64,000 bases of DNA from positions 22,540 to 86,539 of the forward strand of contig DAIPWT010000010.1 of the NCBI GenBank assembly GCA_036783645.1, written 5' to 3'. Positions 32,655 to 41,292 of this stretch are shown here, in pieces. The first letter of the stretch is position 1; each line of letters begins with the position of its first letter. The notes beneath the pieces are model-generated. The model was not told the DNA's origin. It made no database searches and worked only from the letters and a program-made list of their open reading frames with translations. A program made the translations under genes and the position numbers. The DNA is from UBA4732 sp002404095 (GTDB lineage Bacteria > Planctomycetota > Planctomycetia > Gemmatales > Gemmataceae).

Positions 32655-35417
32655 TCATTTTGCCTTGGGCGGCAATGGGACCAGGAAAACGCGGTCTTTG
32701 TCCGCGCTCCACAAGACGCCCTGACCTGGCGGAATCTTCCGGGTAAGAGGCGCCGCCGGAGGAAGCGCGGTATTGGGTTCAAGGGGCAACACAATCTCTT
32801 CGCCGCGCGACAATCGATAGCGGAAAGGCTCGCCGTCGTATGGGTCGAGCGGGATGGAAGGCAGATATTTCGGAACCAGTTCATCCAGATTCTCGGCGGG
32901 TTTGCCGGTGTCGGCTTGAAACCAGCGCAAGGCCAGCTTCAATTGCATGGCACGCGCGGTTGCCAGTTGCATAGGCGTGGTGGGAAAATCCCTACGGAGG
33001 TGAAGAATACTGGAATTCGGGCCGGCCAACCGCGTAAACAACAAGTCTCGTTGATTCTTATCGCCCTCGAGTGCCACTTTCACAATGCGAGCCTGCCGAG
33101 CGCGCTCCCAAGGAACGAGCCAGGACGTGGCGATCCACTGCGTTTCCTCCCGAATGAGAGGGTCGTCCACCCCACGATTTCCAGCGCTCAGGTACATGTC
33201 TAGGAGAGGAAGCGGATACTCTACCGTATTTTGGGTAATAAGATCCTGCACTAACTCCTGATCCTTGGAGTCCGCCGCCGTCTCGTCCAGGTGGTGTGAC
33301 AGAAGGGCTAGGGCTTGACGAATCAAGTCCGACCGCCCGTGTAGCTTTTCCAACCAGCGATCCAACCCGCCGATTAGGACGCCCTCGACCACACGGCCGA
33401 CGATGAGGTCAACCGTGGGAGTGTGATCGCGCAACGACCGCGATAAGGCTAATCCGATGCGCAGGTTTTCGACATACGCTTCGTCGTCTCCCGCCGCCTG
33501 CCGTTGCAACCCGCGCGCGGCGAGTACGACGCCGAGTTCACGGGCGGGTTGAGTTGCCGGTATGCTAGTCAGCAGGGTCATGTTGTGTATGTCGTCGAAT
33601 GGACCGGTCGGCAAGGCGGCCGCCCTTTGCAACATCGGCGCCCACTCGCCGGCGTACAGCTTGTCCAGCCAGACGGCAAGAGCCTTATCGTCGGCCGGCC
33701 AGCCGTGTTCCAAGGCATTACGGGCGCGCTCCATAGGCGGTAAGGCGGGTGGTTCTTCCATAGCCGCGCCGGGCATGGGCGGTGCCATGCCAGCCCCGCC
33801 AGCCTGCGGCGCTTGTTGGGATTGAAGCGTATGGGAGAGATAATCGAAATGGAGACAGGCGGAGCGGAAGAGTCGGCCGCTCTCGTTGTCCTCCATCGTC
33901 GGCAGACTGGCGCGAAAAGCGTCCACGTCAATTCTTGGCGTAACATTAGGTATCTCTAATACCCGATACCATAGTCCGCCCGCGATCCATAGGCCGGCAA
34001 GGACGACAAACGGAGTGAGCCGCAACGCCGTGGTCCACGACGCGATGCGGCCCGCCGCCCACGGACGCATGAGCAGCGTGGTAGACGCCAGCAGAAACAC
34101 CGGCGGCCCGAACACTTGCCAAGCGTGTAAGCCGCCTCCCATTAGCGAGGGTATCCATAGGGCCGCCGTCATTAAGGATGTAAACAGGGCAAACACGCCC
34201 GCCGCAAGGCCGCGACGAAACAACAGTCCAAACAGGCAGCCGGCGCTGAAGCCGTACATGAGCCAGAGAGTCAGGAACAATCCGGGCGGGCAAAGGTCCA
34301 CAACGAGATCGCTGTGAAACACATGGGCGAAGAAGTGATAAGGCGTCCCCCCATTATTCCCCCCCAAGGGTGGAATGTCGGCCACGGCGGCGATGAAACT
34401 CGGCGCCAACACCACCAATGCGGCGATGACCGCGATGCCGAAACGAACGCCGACCTTGGCGACCCACAGCCGGCCGAGAGGCAATCTTTGGTCGCCGAGG
34501 AAACGATAAGACCCCTGCTGCTCATCGGCGAAGGCGGTAGCGCCGCACAAAACGCCGACGAGCAACGTGGCAAACGGCCACAGCGTCAGACCTTGCAACG
34601 AGGGAATGAAACCTAAAAAGAGCGCGAAAATCACCAAACCCGCCGCAAAGCCGCGCGCTTGCCGCCACGTCAGCCAGAATAGCATGGGCCAGCTGGTATG
34701 ACGCTTGTGCTTTGGGCGCGGCATGGACTCGGGCGCGGCCCGCAATCTACGACGGTCCAGGCCAGTGAAAACAAGGGCCGAACCGCCAAGAGCGACCGGG
34801 CCGGCGAGTGCGAGGATACCGACCCAGTAAAAACCGGGCGAATTCTCCTCAAATGGAATCCCGTAAATCACCGACGTCAGGAAGGCGAAAGCGAGGGCCA
34901 GCGGCCCCGTGACATAAACGAGAACCGCGAGCGCCGCCAGCGAAAGAAGAATCATGTTAATGACGTTGCGGCCGAGTGAAGAAAACAACATGCCCCAGGA
35001 CAAGCAGTATGTTCCAGTCACCAACATTGCCGCCAAAGTCCATCCGGCTTGGTTCCAATTCTTGAACAGCGAAAAGGGCGCGCCCAGAATCATCAGCAGA
35101 GCGATTTGTCCAAGCACGAGCAGAACGCCAGCGACAAACTTTCCCTGCCATAACCGTCGCCTGAAACCAGGCAGCGCGTCCAGATACGCCAACGTACCGT
35201 TTTCATGCTCGCCAGCCAGCATCATGGCCCCGCAGATCAAGGCGTAGATTCCGACGAGAAAAACGGCCACCATGCACAGGGCTTCCCTCCCACCGGGGGG
35301 CGCTCCCAGCCAACGCGCTATGAGCGACAGACTCAGTACCGCCGCCCCGATGAAGGCCAGCACGGTCCAAACCATGCGGTGTTCGCGGTATTCTTTCCAG
35401 AGAAGAACGGAGAACAT
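32655..35417 (-). CDS. ABC permease fusion protein, paralog 2
   Basis: This 920-residue paralog starts MFSVLLWKEYREHRMVW and has two ABC-2-like membrane halves: LAGEHENGTLAYLDALPGFR in the first and ADEQQGSYRFLGDQRLPLGR in the second. The entry to the soluble region reads EIPNVTPRIDVDAFRASLPT. A Pro/Met-rich insert (MAPPMPGAAMEEPPALPP) precedes ERARNALEHGWPADD. Conserved blocks LQRQAAGDDEAYVENLRIGL and DRWLEKLHGRSDLIRQAL follow. The C-terminus is GKPAENLDELVPKYLPSIPL, then RKIPPGQGVLW and FLVPLPPKAK. It lies 90 bp downstream of paralog 1. As in the others, the C-terminal LDELVPKYLPSIPLDP block recalls the end of type II secretion pseudopilins, but no pilin N-terminus exists here. Confidence 0.83.
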   Translation of the reverse strand: MFSVLLWKEYREHRMVWTVLAFIGAAVLSLSLIARWLGAPPGGREALCMVAVFLVGIYALICGAMMLAGEHENGTLAYLDALPGFRRRLWQGKFVAGVLLVLGQIALLMILGAPFSLFKNWNQAGWTLAAMLVTGTYCLSWGMLFSSLGRNVINMILLSLAALAVLVYVTGPLALAFAFLTSVIYGIPFEENSPGFYWVGILALAGPVALGGSALVFTGLDRRRLRAAPESMPRPKHKRHTSWPMLFWLTWRQARGFAAGLVIFALFLGFIPSLQGLTLWPFATLLVGVLCGATAFADEQQGSYRFLGDQRLPLGRLWVAKVGVRFGIAVIAALVVLAPSFIAAVADIPPLGGNNGGTPYHFFAHVFHSDLVVDLCPPGLFLTLWLMYGFSAGCLFGLLFRRGLAAGVFALFTSLMTAALWIPSLMGGGLHAWQVFGPPVFLLASTTLLMRPWAAGRIASWTTALRLTPFVVLAGLWIAGGLWYRVLEIPNVTPRIDVDAFRASLPTMEDNESGRLFRSACLHFDYLSHTLQSQQAPQAGGAGMAPPMPGAAMEEPPALPPMERARNALEHGWPADDKALAVWLDKLYAGEWAPMLQRAAALPTGPFDDIHNMTLLTSIPATQPARELGVVLAARGLQRQAAGDDEAYVENLRIGLALSRSLRDHTPTVDLIVGRVVEGVLIGGLDRWLEKLHGRSDLIRQALALLSHHLDETAADSKDQELVQDLITQNTVEYPLPLLDMYLSAGNRGVDDPLIREETQWIATSWLVPWERARQARIVKVALEGDKNQRDLLFTRLAGPNSSILHLRRDFPTTPMQLATARAMQLKLALRWFQADTGKPAENLDELVPKYLPSIPLDPYDGEPFRYRLSRGEEIVLPLEPNTALPPAAPLTRKIPPGQGVLWSADKDRVFLVPLPPKAK

Positions 35418-35445
35418 GGTTGGAACTCCCTCTGTGCCGATTCTA

Positions 35446-35505
35446 GCGAGCCGCCGGGTTTATCCCGGCGGGTTTGGACCGGCGGGCATAAAGCCCGCCG
35501 CTCGC
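35446..35505. repeat. palindrome, family GCGAGCCGCCGGGTTTATCC
   Basis: A 60-bp inverted repeat in the spacer between permeases 1 and 2. The bases between it and the permease-2 start resemble the spacer at 26660-26704. Confidence 0.88.
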
Positions 35506-35507
35506 CT

Positions 35508-38504
35508 TCATTTCACTTTGGGCGGTAGTGGAACCAGAAAAATCACGTCTTCACCGGGCGTAGTCTCTCCCTTGGGCGAACGGCCTTGCCGATGACCGCC
35601 GTCGTCCACTTTGTCTTCGCCTACGCACCACAAGACGCCCTGGCCCGCCGGAATCTTCCGTGTGGGAGGCTGCACCGCCGCGGGAACGGCTCCAGGCTGT
35701 CCGCCCATCGGAGGCATCGCGCGCGCATTGGGGTCAGGCGGGTCAGACGGCCACTCGATCACTTCGCCGCGCGACAGCCGATAACGGTACGGTTCACCGT
35801 CGTAGGGGTCGAGTGGAATGGATGGCAGATATTTCGGAACCAGCACATCCAGATTTTCGGCGGGCTTGCCGTTGTCGGCCTGATACCAGCGCAAGGCCAG
35901 CTTCAATTGCATGACACGCGCATCGCATAGTTCCCCTGGTTTGTTGAGAAGGTTCCTCATATCGTCAAGGCTCCTCATAATGTCATTGGGGCCGAATTGA
36001 GGCAGCGGCCCGAGTTCGTTTCTCCGCTCGATTAACCAGCGCTGTTGTTTCTGATCGCCGTCGAACAAAACATGGAAAATGCGGTCCTGCCGGGCGTGTT
36101 CCCAGGGAACGAGCCAGGCCGTGGCGATCCACACTGCTTCGTCCCTAATGAGAGAACTGGTCTGCCCCGGCTGATCGACTCTAAAGGTTCGAACCTCTTG
36201 CAGCATCGAAAGCGGATTATCCAGGGTGTTTCTCCCGATAAAAGCCTCTATCGCTTCCTGGTCTTTACCGTCTTTCGCCGTCTCATCCAGGTGGCGCGAC
36301 AAGAGAGCAAGCGCCTGGCGAATCAAGTCCGGCCTGCCGTGAAGTTTCTCCAACCATCGGTCCTGTCCCGTTAGCAGGATTCTCTCAACCCCCCGGCCGA
36401 CGAGCAAGTCAATCGCTGGAGTCTGATCGCGCATCGACCGCGATAGGGCTAGTCCGATGCGCAGATTTTCGACATACGCCTCGTCGTCTCCGGCCGCCTG
36501 CCTTTGCAGTCCTCGAACGGCGAGTACGACGGCGACATCACGGGCGTATTGAGTTGCTGGGATCAAAGTTAAGGCGGTCATGTTGCGCACATCGTCGAAT
36601 GGACCGGTGGGCAGGTCGGCGGCCTTTTTCAACATCGGCGCCCACTCGCCGGCGTACAACTTGTCCAGCCAGACGGCGAGGGCGTGGTCGTCGGCCGGCC
36701 AGCCGTGTTCCAACGCATTGCGCGCACGCTCCATCTCCATAAGCGGCGGGGCCACAGGTTGCCCGTCGTCCGCGCCGAGCATGGGCGGCAGACCTGCCAT
36801 ACCAGGTATGCCGCCAGCGCCCGCAGGCGGTGCCAGACCAGGAGCGACGGGCGCCATCGCTCCTCCCATCGCGCCAGGCGCGACGCCCTGGGGCATTTGT
36901 TGCGATTGGAGTGCAAGGTGCTGATCCCAGAAACGAAGACAGGCGGAGTGGAAAAGTCGGCCGCCCTCGTCCTGCTCCGGCGTCGGCAGACTGGCGCGAA
37001 AAGCGTCCAAGTCGATTTTAGGTGAAACATTTGGTATCTCTAATACCCGATACCATAGCCCGCCCGCGATCCACAGGCAGGCAAGGACGACAAACGGAGT
37101 GAGGCGAACGGCTGTCGTCCAGGAGGCGATCCGGCCCGCCGCCCACGGACGCATGAGCAACCGGGTGGCGATCAGCAACAGGAACGGCGGTCCAAACACC
37201 TGCCAAGCGTGTAGACCGCCGCCAAGCAGAGAGGGTATCCATAAGGCCGCTGTCAGCGAACAGGTAAACAGGGCGAATACGCCCGCCGCCAGGCCGTGGC
37301 GAAACAGCAGTCCAAATAGGTACCCGCTACAGAAGCCGTACACCAGCCAAAGGCTTAGGAACAATAGGGGAGGGCAAAGGTCCACAAGGATGTTGCTGTG
37401 GAATACGTGGGCGAAGAAGTGGTATTCCCCTTCCGGATAGTTCCATCGCGACTCCGAAATGTTGGCCAGCGCGGCCACGAAGCTCGGCGCCAGCACCAAC
37501 AAGGCGGCGACAACCGCGATGCCGAAACGGACGCCGACCTTAGCGACCCAGAGCCGGCCCAGCGGCAGTCGTTGATCGCCGAGGAAACGGAACGACCCTT
37601 GTTGCTCGTCGGCGAACGCGGTCGCGCCGCAAAGCACTCCTACGACCAGCGTGACCATCGGCCATAGGGTCAGACTTTGCAACAAAACAATGAATCCTAA
37701 AAAGAGCGCGAAAGCAGCCAAACCCGTCGCGAAGCCGCGAGCCTGGCGCCACGTCAGCCAGAAAAGCATGGACCATGAGGCGTGAAACGCGCGCCCTTGA
37801 GTCCGCAAGGACTCCGGGACGGCCCGCAACCTACTACGGTCCAGGCGTGTGAAAACGAACGCCGAACCGACCAGGGCGGTCGGAGCGATGATCGCGTAAA
37901 AGCCAATCCATAAAAGGCTGGGGTCGCCGGTTGGGTCTGTACCGGAAATCGCGGAGACCAGTCGGGTAAAAAAGACGGCCAGATAGCCGGTTGCAAAACC
38001 CAAAAGCACCAGTCCCGCTAGCGACAAGAGGATCACGCTCATCACGCTGCGGCCCAAGGAGGAAAACAACAGACCCCAGGACAAGCCGCATATTCCAGCC
38101 AGCAACATTCCCGCGAAAGTCCACCCGGCTTCGCTCCAGCTCTCGAACAGGGACACGGCCGCGCCCAGACCCATTAGCAGAACGATTTGCCCCGTTACGA
38201 GCAGGACGCCGGCGAAAAACTTGCCTTGCCATAGCCGTCGCCTGAACCCCGGCAGCGCATCTAAATAGGGCATCGTGCGATTCTCGATCTCGCCGGCCAG
38301 CATCATGGCGCCGCAGATCAGGGCGTACACCCCGACCAAGGCGACGGCGACGAAGCGGCCTTCCTGCCCACCGGGGTGCGCTCCAAACCAGCCCGCTCCC
38401 GCCATGCGCGATAGACTCAGCACCGACGCCGCGCCAACACAGGCCAGCGCCGTCCAGACCATGCGGTGTTCGCGGTATTCCTTCCAGAGAATCGCCGGCA
38501 TCAT
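35508..38504 (-). CDS. ABC permease fusion protein, paralog 1 (first of five)
   Basis: At 998 residues this is the longest paralog and the first after the ATPase. Its ATG (38504-38502) overlaps the ATPase TGA as ATGA, a strong sign of translational coupling. It has the shared start (MMPAILWKEYREHRMVW), loops LAGEIENRTMPYLDALPGFR and ADEQQGSFRFLGDQRLPLGR, and about 12 membrane segments. The soluble part begins with EIPNVSPKIDLDAFRASLPT and contains the largest Met/Pro/Gly/Ala-rich insert of the set (about 55 residues after LQSQQMPQGVAPGAM). It ends NGKPAENLDVLVPKYLPSIP and FLVPLPPKVK. The coupling makes this the most certain partner of the ATPase. Cargo is unknown. Confidence 0.85.
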   Translation of the reverse strand: MMPAILWKEYREHRMVWTALACVGAASVLSLSRMAGAGWFGAHPGGQEGRFVAVALVGVYALICGAMMLAGEIENRTMPYLDALPGFRRRLWQGKFFAGVLLVTGQIVLLMGLGAAVSLFESWSEAGWTFAGMLLAGICGLSWGLLFSSLGRSVMSVILLSLAGLVLLGFATGYLAVFFTRLVSAISGTDPTGDPSLLWIGFYAIIAPTALVGSAFVFTRLDRSRLRAVPESLRTQGRAFHASWSMLFWLTWRQARGFATGLAAFALFLGFIVLLQSLTLWPMVTLVVGVLCGATAFADEQQGSFRFLGDQRLPLGRLWVAKVGVRFGIAVVAALLVLAPSFVAALANISESRWNYPEGEYHFFAHVFHSNILVDLCPPLLFLSLWLVYGFCSGYLFGLLFRHGLAAGVFALFTCSLTAALWIPSLLGGGLHAWQVFGPPFLLLIATRLLMRPWAAGRIASWTTAVRLTPFVVLACLWIAGGLWYRVLEIPNVSPKIDLDAFRASLPTPEQDEGGRLFHSACLRFWDQHLALQSQQMPQGVAPGAMGGAMAPVAPGLAPPAGAGGIPGMAGLPPMLGADDGQPVAPPLMEMERARNALEHGWPADDHALAVWLDKLYAGEWAPMLKKAADLPTGPFDDVRNMTALTLIPATQYARDVAVVLAVRGLQRQAAGDDEAYVENLRIGLALSRSMRDQTPAIDLLVGRGVERILLTGQDRWLEKLHGRPDLIRQALALLSRHLDETAKDGKDQEAIEAFIGRNTLDNPLSMLQEVRTFRVDQPGQTSSLIRDEAVWIATAWLVPWEHARQDRIFHVLFDGDQKQQRWLIERRNELGPLPQFGPNDIMRSLDDMRNLLNKPGELCDARVMQLKLALRWYQADNGKPAENLDVLVPKYLPSIPLDPYDGEPYRYRLSRGEVIEWPSDPPDPNARAMPPMGGQPGAVPAAVQPPTRKIPAGQGVLWCVGEDKVDDGGHRQGRSPKGETTPGEDVIFLVPLPPKVK

Positions 38505-39466
38505 GGCCGCACCCCTTCCTCAACGGGCGCCGTTTCGCCAAAGATCGGCCGGCCGTTCGCGGAGGCCGTCGGCGGTGCGATGGTGTGATAACGGGCGAGT
38601 AACGCCGTATACATCTCTTCCAAGGTCAAAGGCGTCTGGTCGAAATCGCCGACGTCCGCCCGATCGCGCAAGGCCGCAAGGGCGTCGCGGTTCGGGTCGA
38701 GCAAAACCGCTTGCCATTGCTTTCCCGATACTTCCTTCTCCAATACTTTGCCCAGCGCGGCGGCGTCCGGCGGGACGGCGTCGTAGTGCAGTCGGACGCG
38801 GACGAAGCGTTGACGTAGTTCATCCAGGGAGGCCGACAGCAACAGCCGGCCCTCGGCGAGAAAGGCCGCGTGACTGGCCACGCGCTCCACCTCGGCGACG
38901 CCGTGACTGGAAATCAGGATGGTGCGGCCGGCGCCGGCGAGGTCCACCATGCTGGAGAGAAATTCGCGGCGAATGAACAAGTCGAGACCGGACGTCGGTT
39001 CATCGAGGATGAGGACTTCCGGCTCAGAGGCGAGCGCGAGCGCCAGACCGACCTTGGCGTAACCCCCTTTGGAGAGGTTTTTTAGCCGGGAGGACGGGTC
39101 GAGGCGGAAGCGCTCGACCAAATCGAGGAAGCGCGGCATGTAGCCGGCGCCGTGGAAGCCGGATGTGAACCAGCCGATTTCGCGGGCGGTCATCCAGTCG
39201 TAGAATCGCGGCTTTTCGGGAACATAGCCGACGCGACGGCGCAGAGCCGGCGCGGCCGCCCAGCAATCATGACCGAGGATTTCGGCCTTACCGGCGTCGG
39301 GCGGCAGTAAGCCGGTAAGCATACGAATGGTTGTGGACTTGCCGGCTCCGTTGTCGCCGAGAAGGGCGAAGACGGCCCCCGCCGGCACCTCCAAGTCCAA
39401 GCGATCCACGGCGGTTTTGCCGCCGAAGCGTTTCGTCAACCCGTGCGCCGCGATGACCGGGTTCAT
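38501..39466 (-). CDS. ABC transporter ATP-binding protein of the five-permease locus
   Basis: The 321-residue ATPase carries Walker A GDNGAGKST at 38-46, signature LSKGG at 131-135 in place of LSGGQ, Walker B LILDEP at 152-157 with SGLD, and switch H188 in SSHG. Residues beyond about 220 form a small C-terminal domain (RQRFVRVRLHYDAVP, QTPLTLEEMYTALLARYH) typical of YtrB/BcrA-like exporter ATPases. The start is the ATG at 39466, with GGAG about 10 bases upstream; an upstream in-frame extension enters a palindrome. It is the only ATPase of the locus, so all five permeases must share it or use ATPases elsewhere. The gene lies 162 bp downstream of the GntR-type regulator, separated by the 39512-39605 palindrome. 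Confidence 0.9.
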   Translation of the reverse strand: MNPVIAAHGLTKRFGGKTAVDRLDLEVPAGAVFALLGDNGAGKSTTIRMLTGLLPPDAGKAEILGHDCWAAAPALRRRVGYVPEKPRFYDWMTAREIGWFTSGFHGAGYMPRFLDLVERFRLDPSSRLKNLSKGGYAKVGLALALASEPEVLILDEPTSGLDLFIRREFLSSMVDLAGAGRTILISSHGVAEVERVASHAAFLAEGRLLLSASLDELRQRFVRVRLHYDAVPPDAAALGKVLEKEVSGKQWQAVLLDPNRDALAALRDRADVGDFDQTPLTLEEMYTALLARYHTIAPPTASANGRPIFGETAPVEEGVRP

Positions 39467-39511
39467 CTGTCGATGCTCCACAAAAGATGTGTAAAAGTTT
39501 GTCCAGGAATT

Positions 39512-39605
39512 AAAGAAATAGCCACAGATGAACACAGATGAACACGGATAAGAACAAGAATTGATTTATCTGTGTTCATCTGTGTTCATCTGTGGCTATT
39601 TCTTT
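39512..39605. repeat. 94-bp palindrome AAAGAAATAGCCACAGATGA...
   Basis: Inverted arms contain GCCACAGATGAACACAGATG in tandem GATGAACACA units. It is AT-richer than the other repeats here. It lies between the GntR gene and the ATPase. Similar CACAGATGAACACAGATG palindromes are known to me from many bacteria. Confidence 0.88.
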
Positions 39606-39628
39606 CGGACAACCTCTAAGTAAGTACG

Positions 39629-40018
39629 TTATCGCCGCTTGCCGTTGGCGCGGACCAATTCTTCCTCGACCAGCTTACGAACTTCCTCAGCCGTTAGAGC
39701 GCTATAAACCGCCTCGCGCAGCGCCTCGCGGATGCGGTTCTGGACGATCTCTTTTCGCCGTGTGCGACAGACGGCCGGCGCCTCCGCCGTCACCTCCATG
39801 CCGCGCCCCTGCCGGGCGATCACGACGCCTTGCCGCTCCAATTCCTGATACGCCTTCGCCACCGTGTTGAAATTGATGACGTGCCGCAACGCGACCTCGC
39901 GCACGCCCGGCAACATCTCGCCTGGCCCAGCACTCCCCGCAGCGACGCCGAAAATGACCTGGGAGACGATCTGTTCGTATTTCGGGATGTGCGAATCCGC
40001 ATTAATGTCGAACAGCAT
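39629..40018 (-). CDS. GntR family transcriptional regulator (YtrA-type)
   Basis: The 129-residue protein has a winged helix-turn-helix domain (about 8-80): IPKYEQIVSQVIFGVAAGSA, then LPGVREVALRHVINFNTVAKAYQELERQGVV, the usual GntR recognition region, and a Gly-rich wing RQGRGMEVT. Only a short C-terminal helix pair (about 85-129, ALREAVYSALTAEEVRKLVE) follows, with no ligand-binding domain. This short form is the YtrA subgroup, which commonly controls neighbouring ABC exporter genes. The ATG at 40018 is chosen because the conserved domain begins there; a much longer frame upstream crosses a repeat. A perfect 14-bp palindrome overlapping its presumed promoter lies 33 bp upstream, consistent with autoregulation of the whole ABC array. 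Confidence 0.87.
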   Translation of the reverse strand: MLFDINADSHIPKYEQIVSQVIFGVAAGSAGPGEMLPGVREVALRHVINFNTVAKAYQELERQGVVIARQGRGMEVTAEAPAVCRTRRKEIVQNRIREALREAVYSALTAEEVRKLVEEELVRANGKRR

Positions 40019-40050
40019 AAGCCGGCCCGCCTCTTCATGTGTAACAGACA

Positions 40051-40064
40051 CATAGTATACTATG
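40051..40064. promoter_or_regulatory. candidate operator CATAGTATACTATG upstream of the GntR gene
   Basis: A perfect 14-bp palindrome stands out as AT-rich in a GC-rich context. Read on the minus strand it includes TATACT, a good -10 hexamer, 33 bp before the regulator start. Binding by the regulator would block the promoter. This is inferred from position and symmetry only. Confidence 0.5.
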
Positions 40065-40113
40065 GCACACGATGAGGAAAAGCAAGAGCAATTTCTTGTC
40101 CTCGCACCCGGCG

Positions 40114-40147
40114 CACCCCGGGTGAACGTACTCGTGAACCCGGGGGC
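40114..40147. repeat. solo half-copy of the CCCCGGG...GTACTC palindrome family
   Basis: GCACCCCGGGTGAACGTACT then CGTGAACCCGGGGGC is an arm of the 144-bp family (19335, 56096, 63105), like the solo copy at 8038. It lies in the divergent GntR/methyltransferase intergenic region. Confidence 0.7.
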
Positions 40148-40229
40148 GAGGCCAATTCTCGACAAGCGCGTCTCGCGCTCATAGGGTAAAAGCAGCAATA
40201 CCCGCCCGCCTTGACGCGAGACATTTGCC

Positions 40230-41282
40230 GTGAACCCTTCCCTGCTGACCGCTCCCCGGCTCGATCCCACCCCGCTCTTTGAGCTTTATCGCGGAAACTT
40301 CGGGTCCGAATTGCTGACCGCCGCGGTCGCTCATTTCCACATCTTCGACCGCTTCGTCGGTGGACCAAAGACGGCGGATGAACTGCGCTCCGATCTCGGC
40401 CTCGATTCGCGGCCCGTCACAGTGCTGCTGACGGCGCTACGCGCCTTCGGCCTGCTAGTCACAGACGGCCCCGGTCGGCTGGACCTTTCCGAGCTGGCGC
40501 GCGAGCACCTGACGACCGGCAGCGCGTTCGACGTGAGCGACTACATCCGCATGGGCGCCGACAGTCCCGGCGTGTTGACGATGGTGGACCGGCTGCGGAC
40601 CAACCGGCCGGCCGGATCGAAACCGGAGGAGGCGGGCGCGGCCTTCATCTATCGCGAAGGTATCGAATCCGTGATGGAACATGAGGAGGAGGCGCGGCGG
40701 CTGACGCTGGCCCTGGCCGGCCGGGCGCGTAACGTCGCTCCGGTGCTGGCGGAGCGCGTGCCATTGGGACCGGCTCGCGTCCTGCTGGACGTTGGCGGCG
40801 GAACGGGCCTATACAGTATCGCTTTTCTGCAAAGGAATCCCGCATTACGGGCGATTATTTGGGACCGCCCGGAGGTTTTGAAGGTGGCGGCGGAGTTGGC
40901 GGCGGCGCACGGCGTCGCGGATCGTTTGGAGTGCCGGCCCGGCGACATGTTCACGGACCAACCGCCGCCGGCCGACGTGGTTCTGTTGTCCAACGTGCTG
41001 CATGATTGGGACATAAACGAGTGCCGTACTCTTATCGCCCGCTGCGCGGCCGTGTTGCCGCGCGGCGGACGGTTGCTGATCCATGACGTTTTTCTCAACG
41101 ACGCTCTGGACGGGCCGCTGGCGATCGCGCTGTATTCGGCGGCGTTGTTCTGTCTCACCGAGGGTCGCGCCTACAGCGCGGGCGAGTACAGCGGTTGGCT
41201 GAGGGAAGCGGGACTGACGCCGGGGCCGATCACGACGACGCTCATTCATTGCGGGGCGTTGCCTGGCGTCAAACAGAGTTGA
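40230..41282 (+). CDS. SAM-dependent O-methyltransferase (COMT-like family)
   Basis: The 350-residue protein has an N-terminal winged-helix dimerisation domain (about 15-95: ELYRGNFGSELLTAAVAHFHIFDRF, TVLLTALRAFGLLV). It is followed by a Rossmann methyltransferase domain with the SAM motif LLDVGGGTGLYS near 188-199. An acidic residue of DRPEV binds the ribose, GDMF follows, and VVLLSNVLHDWD near 250-261 contains the catalytic-type H-D pair. These features are those of the acetylserotonin/hydroxyneurosporene O-methyltransferase family. The substrate cannot be deduced. It starts with GTG at 40230, with a weak ribosome site. The dehydrogenase gene begins 10 bp after its stop, so the two are probably cotranscribed. 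Confidence 0.85.
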   Translation: MNPSLLTAPRLDPTPLFELYRGNFGSELLTAAVAHFHIFDRFVGGPKTADELRSDLGLDSRPVTVLLTALRAFGLLVTDGPGRLDLSELAREHLTTGSAFDVSDYIRMGADSPGVLTMVDRLRTNRPAGSKPEEAGAAFIYREGIESVMEHEEEARRLTLALAGRARNVAPVLAERVPLGPARVLLDVGGGTGLYSIAFLQRNPALRAIIWDRPEVLKVAAELAAAHGVADRLECRPGDMFTDQPPPADVVLLSNVLHDWDINECRTLIARCAAVLPRGGRLLIHDVFLNDALDGPLAIALYSAALFCLTEGRAYSAGEYSGWLREAGLTPGPITTTLIHCGALPGVKQS

Positions 41283-41292
41283 GGCGGCCGCC

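Noticed and set aside
39467..39535. N-terminal extension of the second ABC ATPase
   Set aside because: The 23 extra residues begin inside the CACAGATGAACA palindrome; ATG 39466 has its own ribosome site.
39512..39605. CRISPR or attachment-site candidate with GATGAACACA units
   Set aside because: It is one palindrome with no spacers, integrase or duplicated att core nearby.
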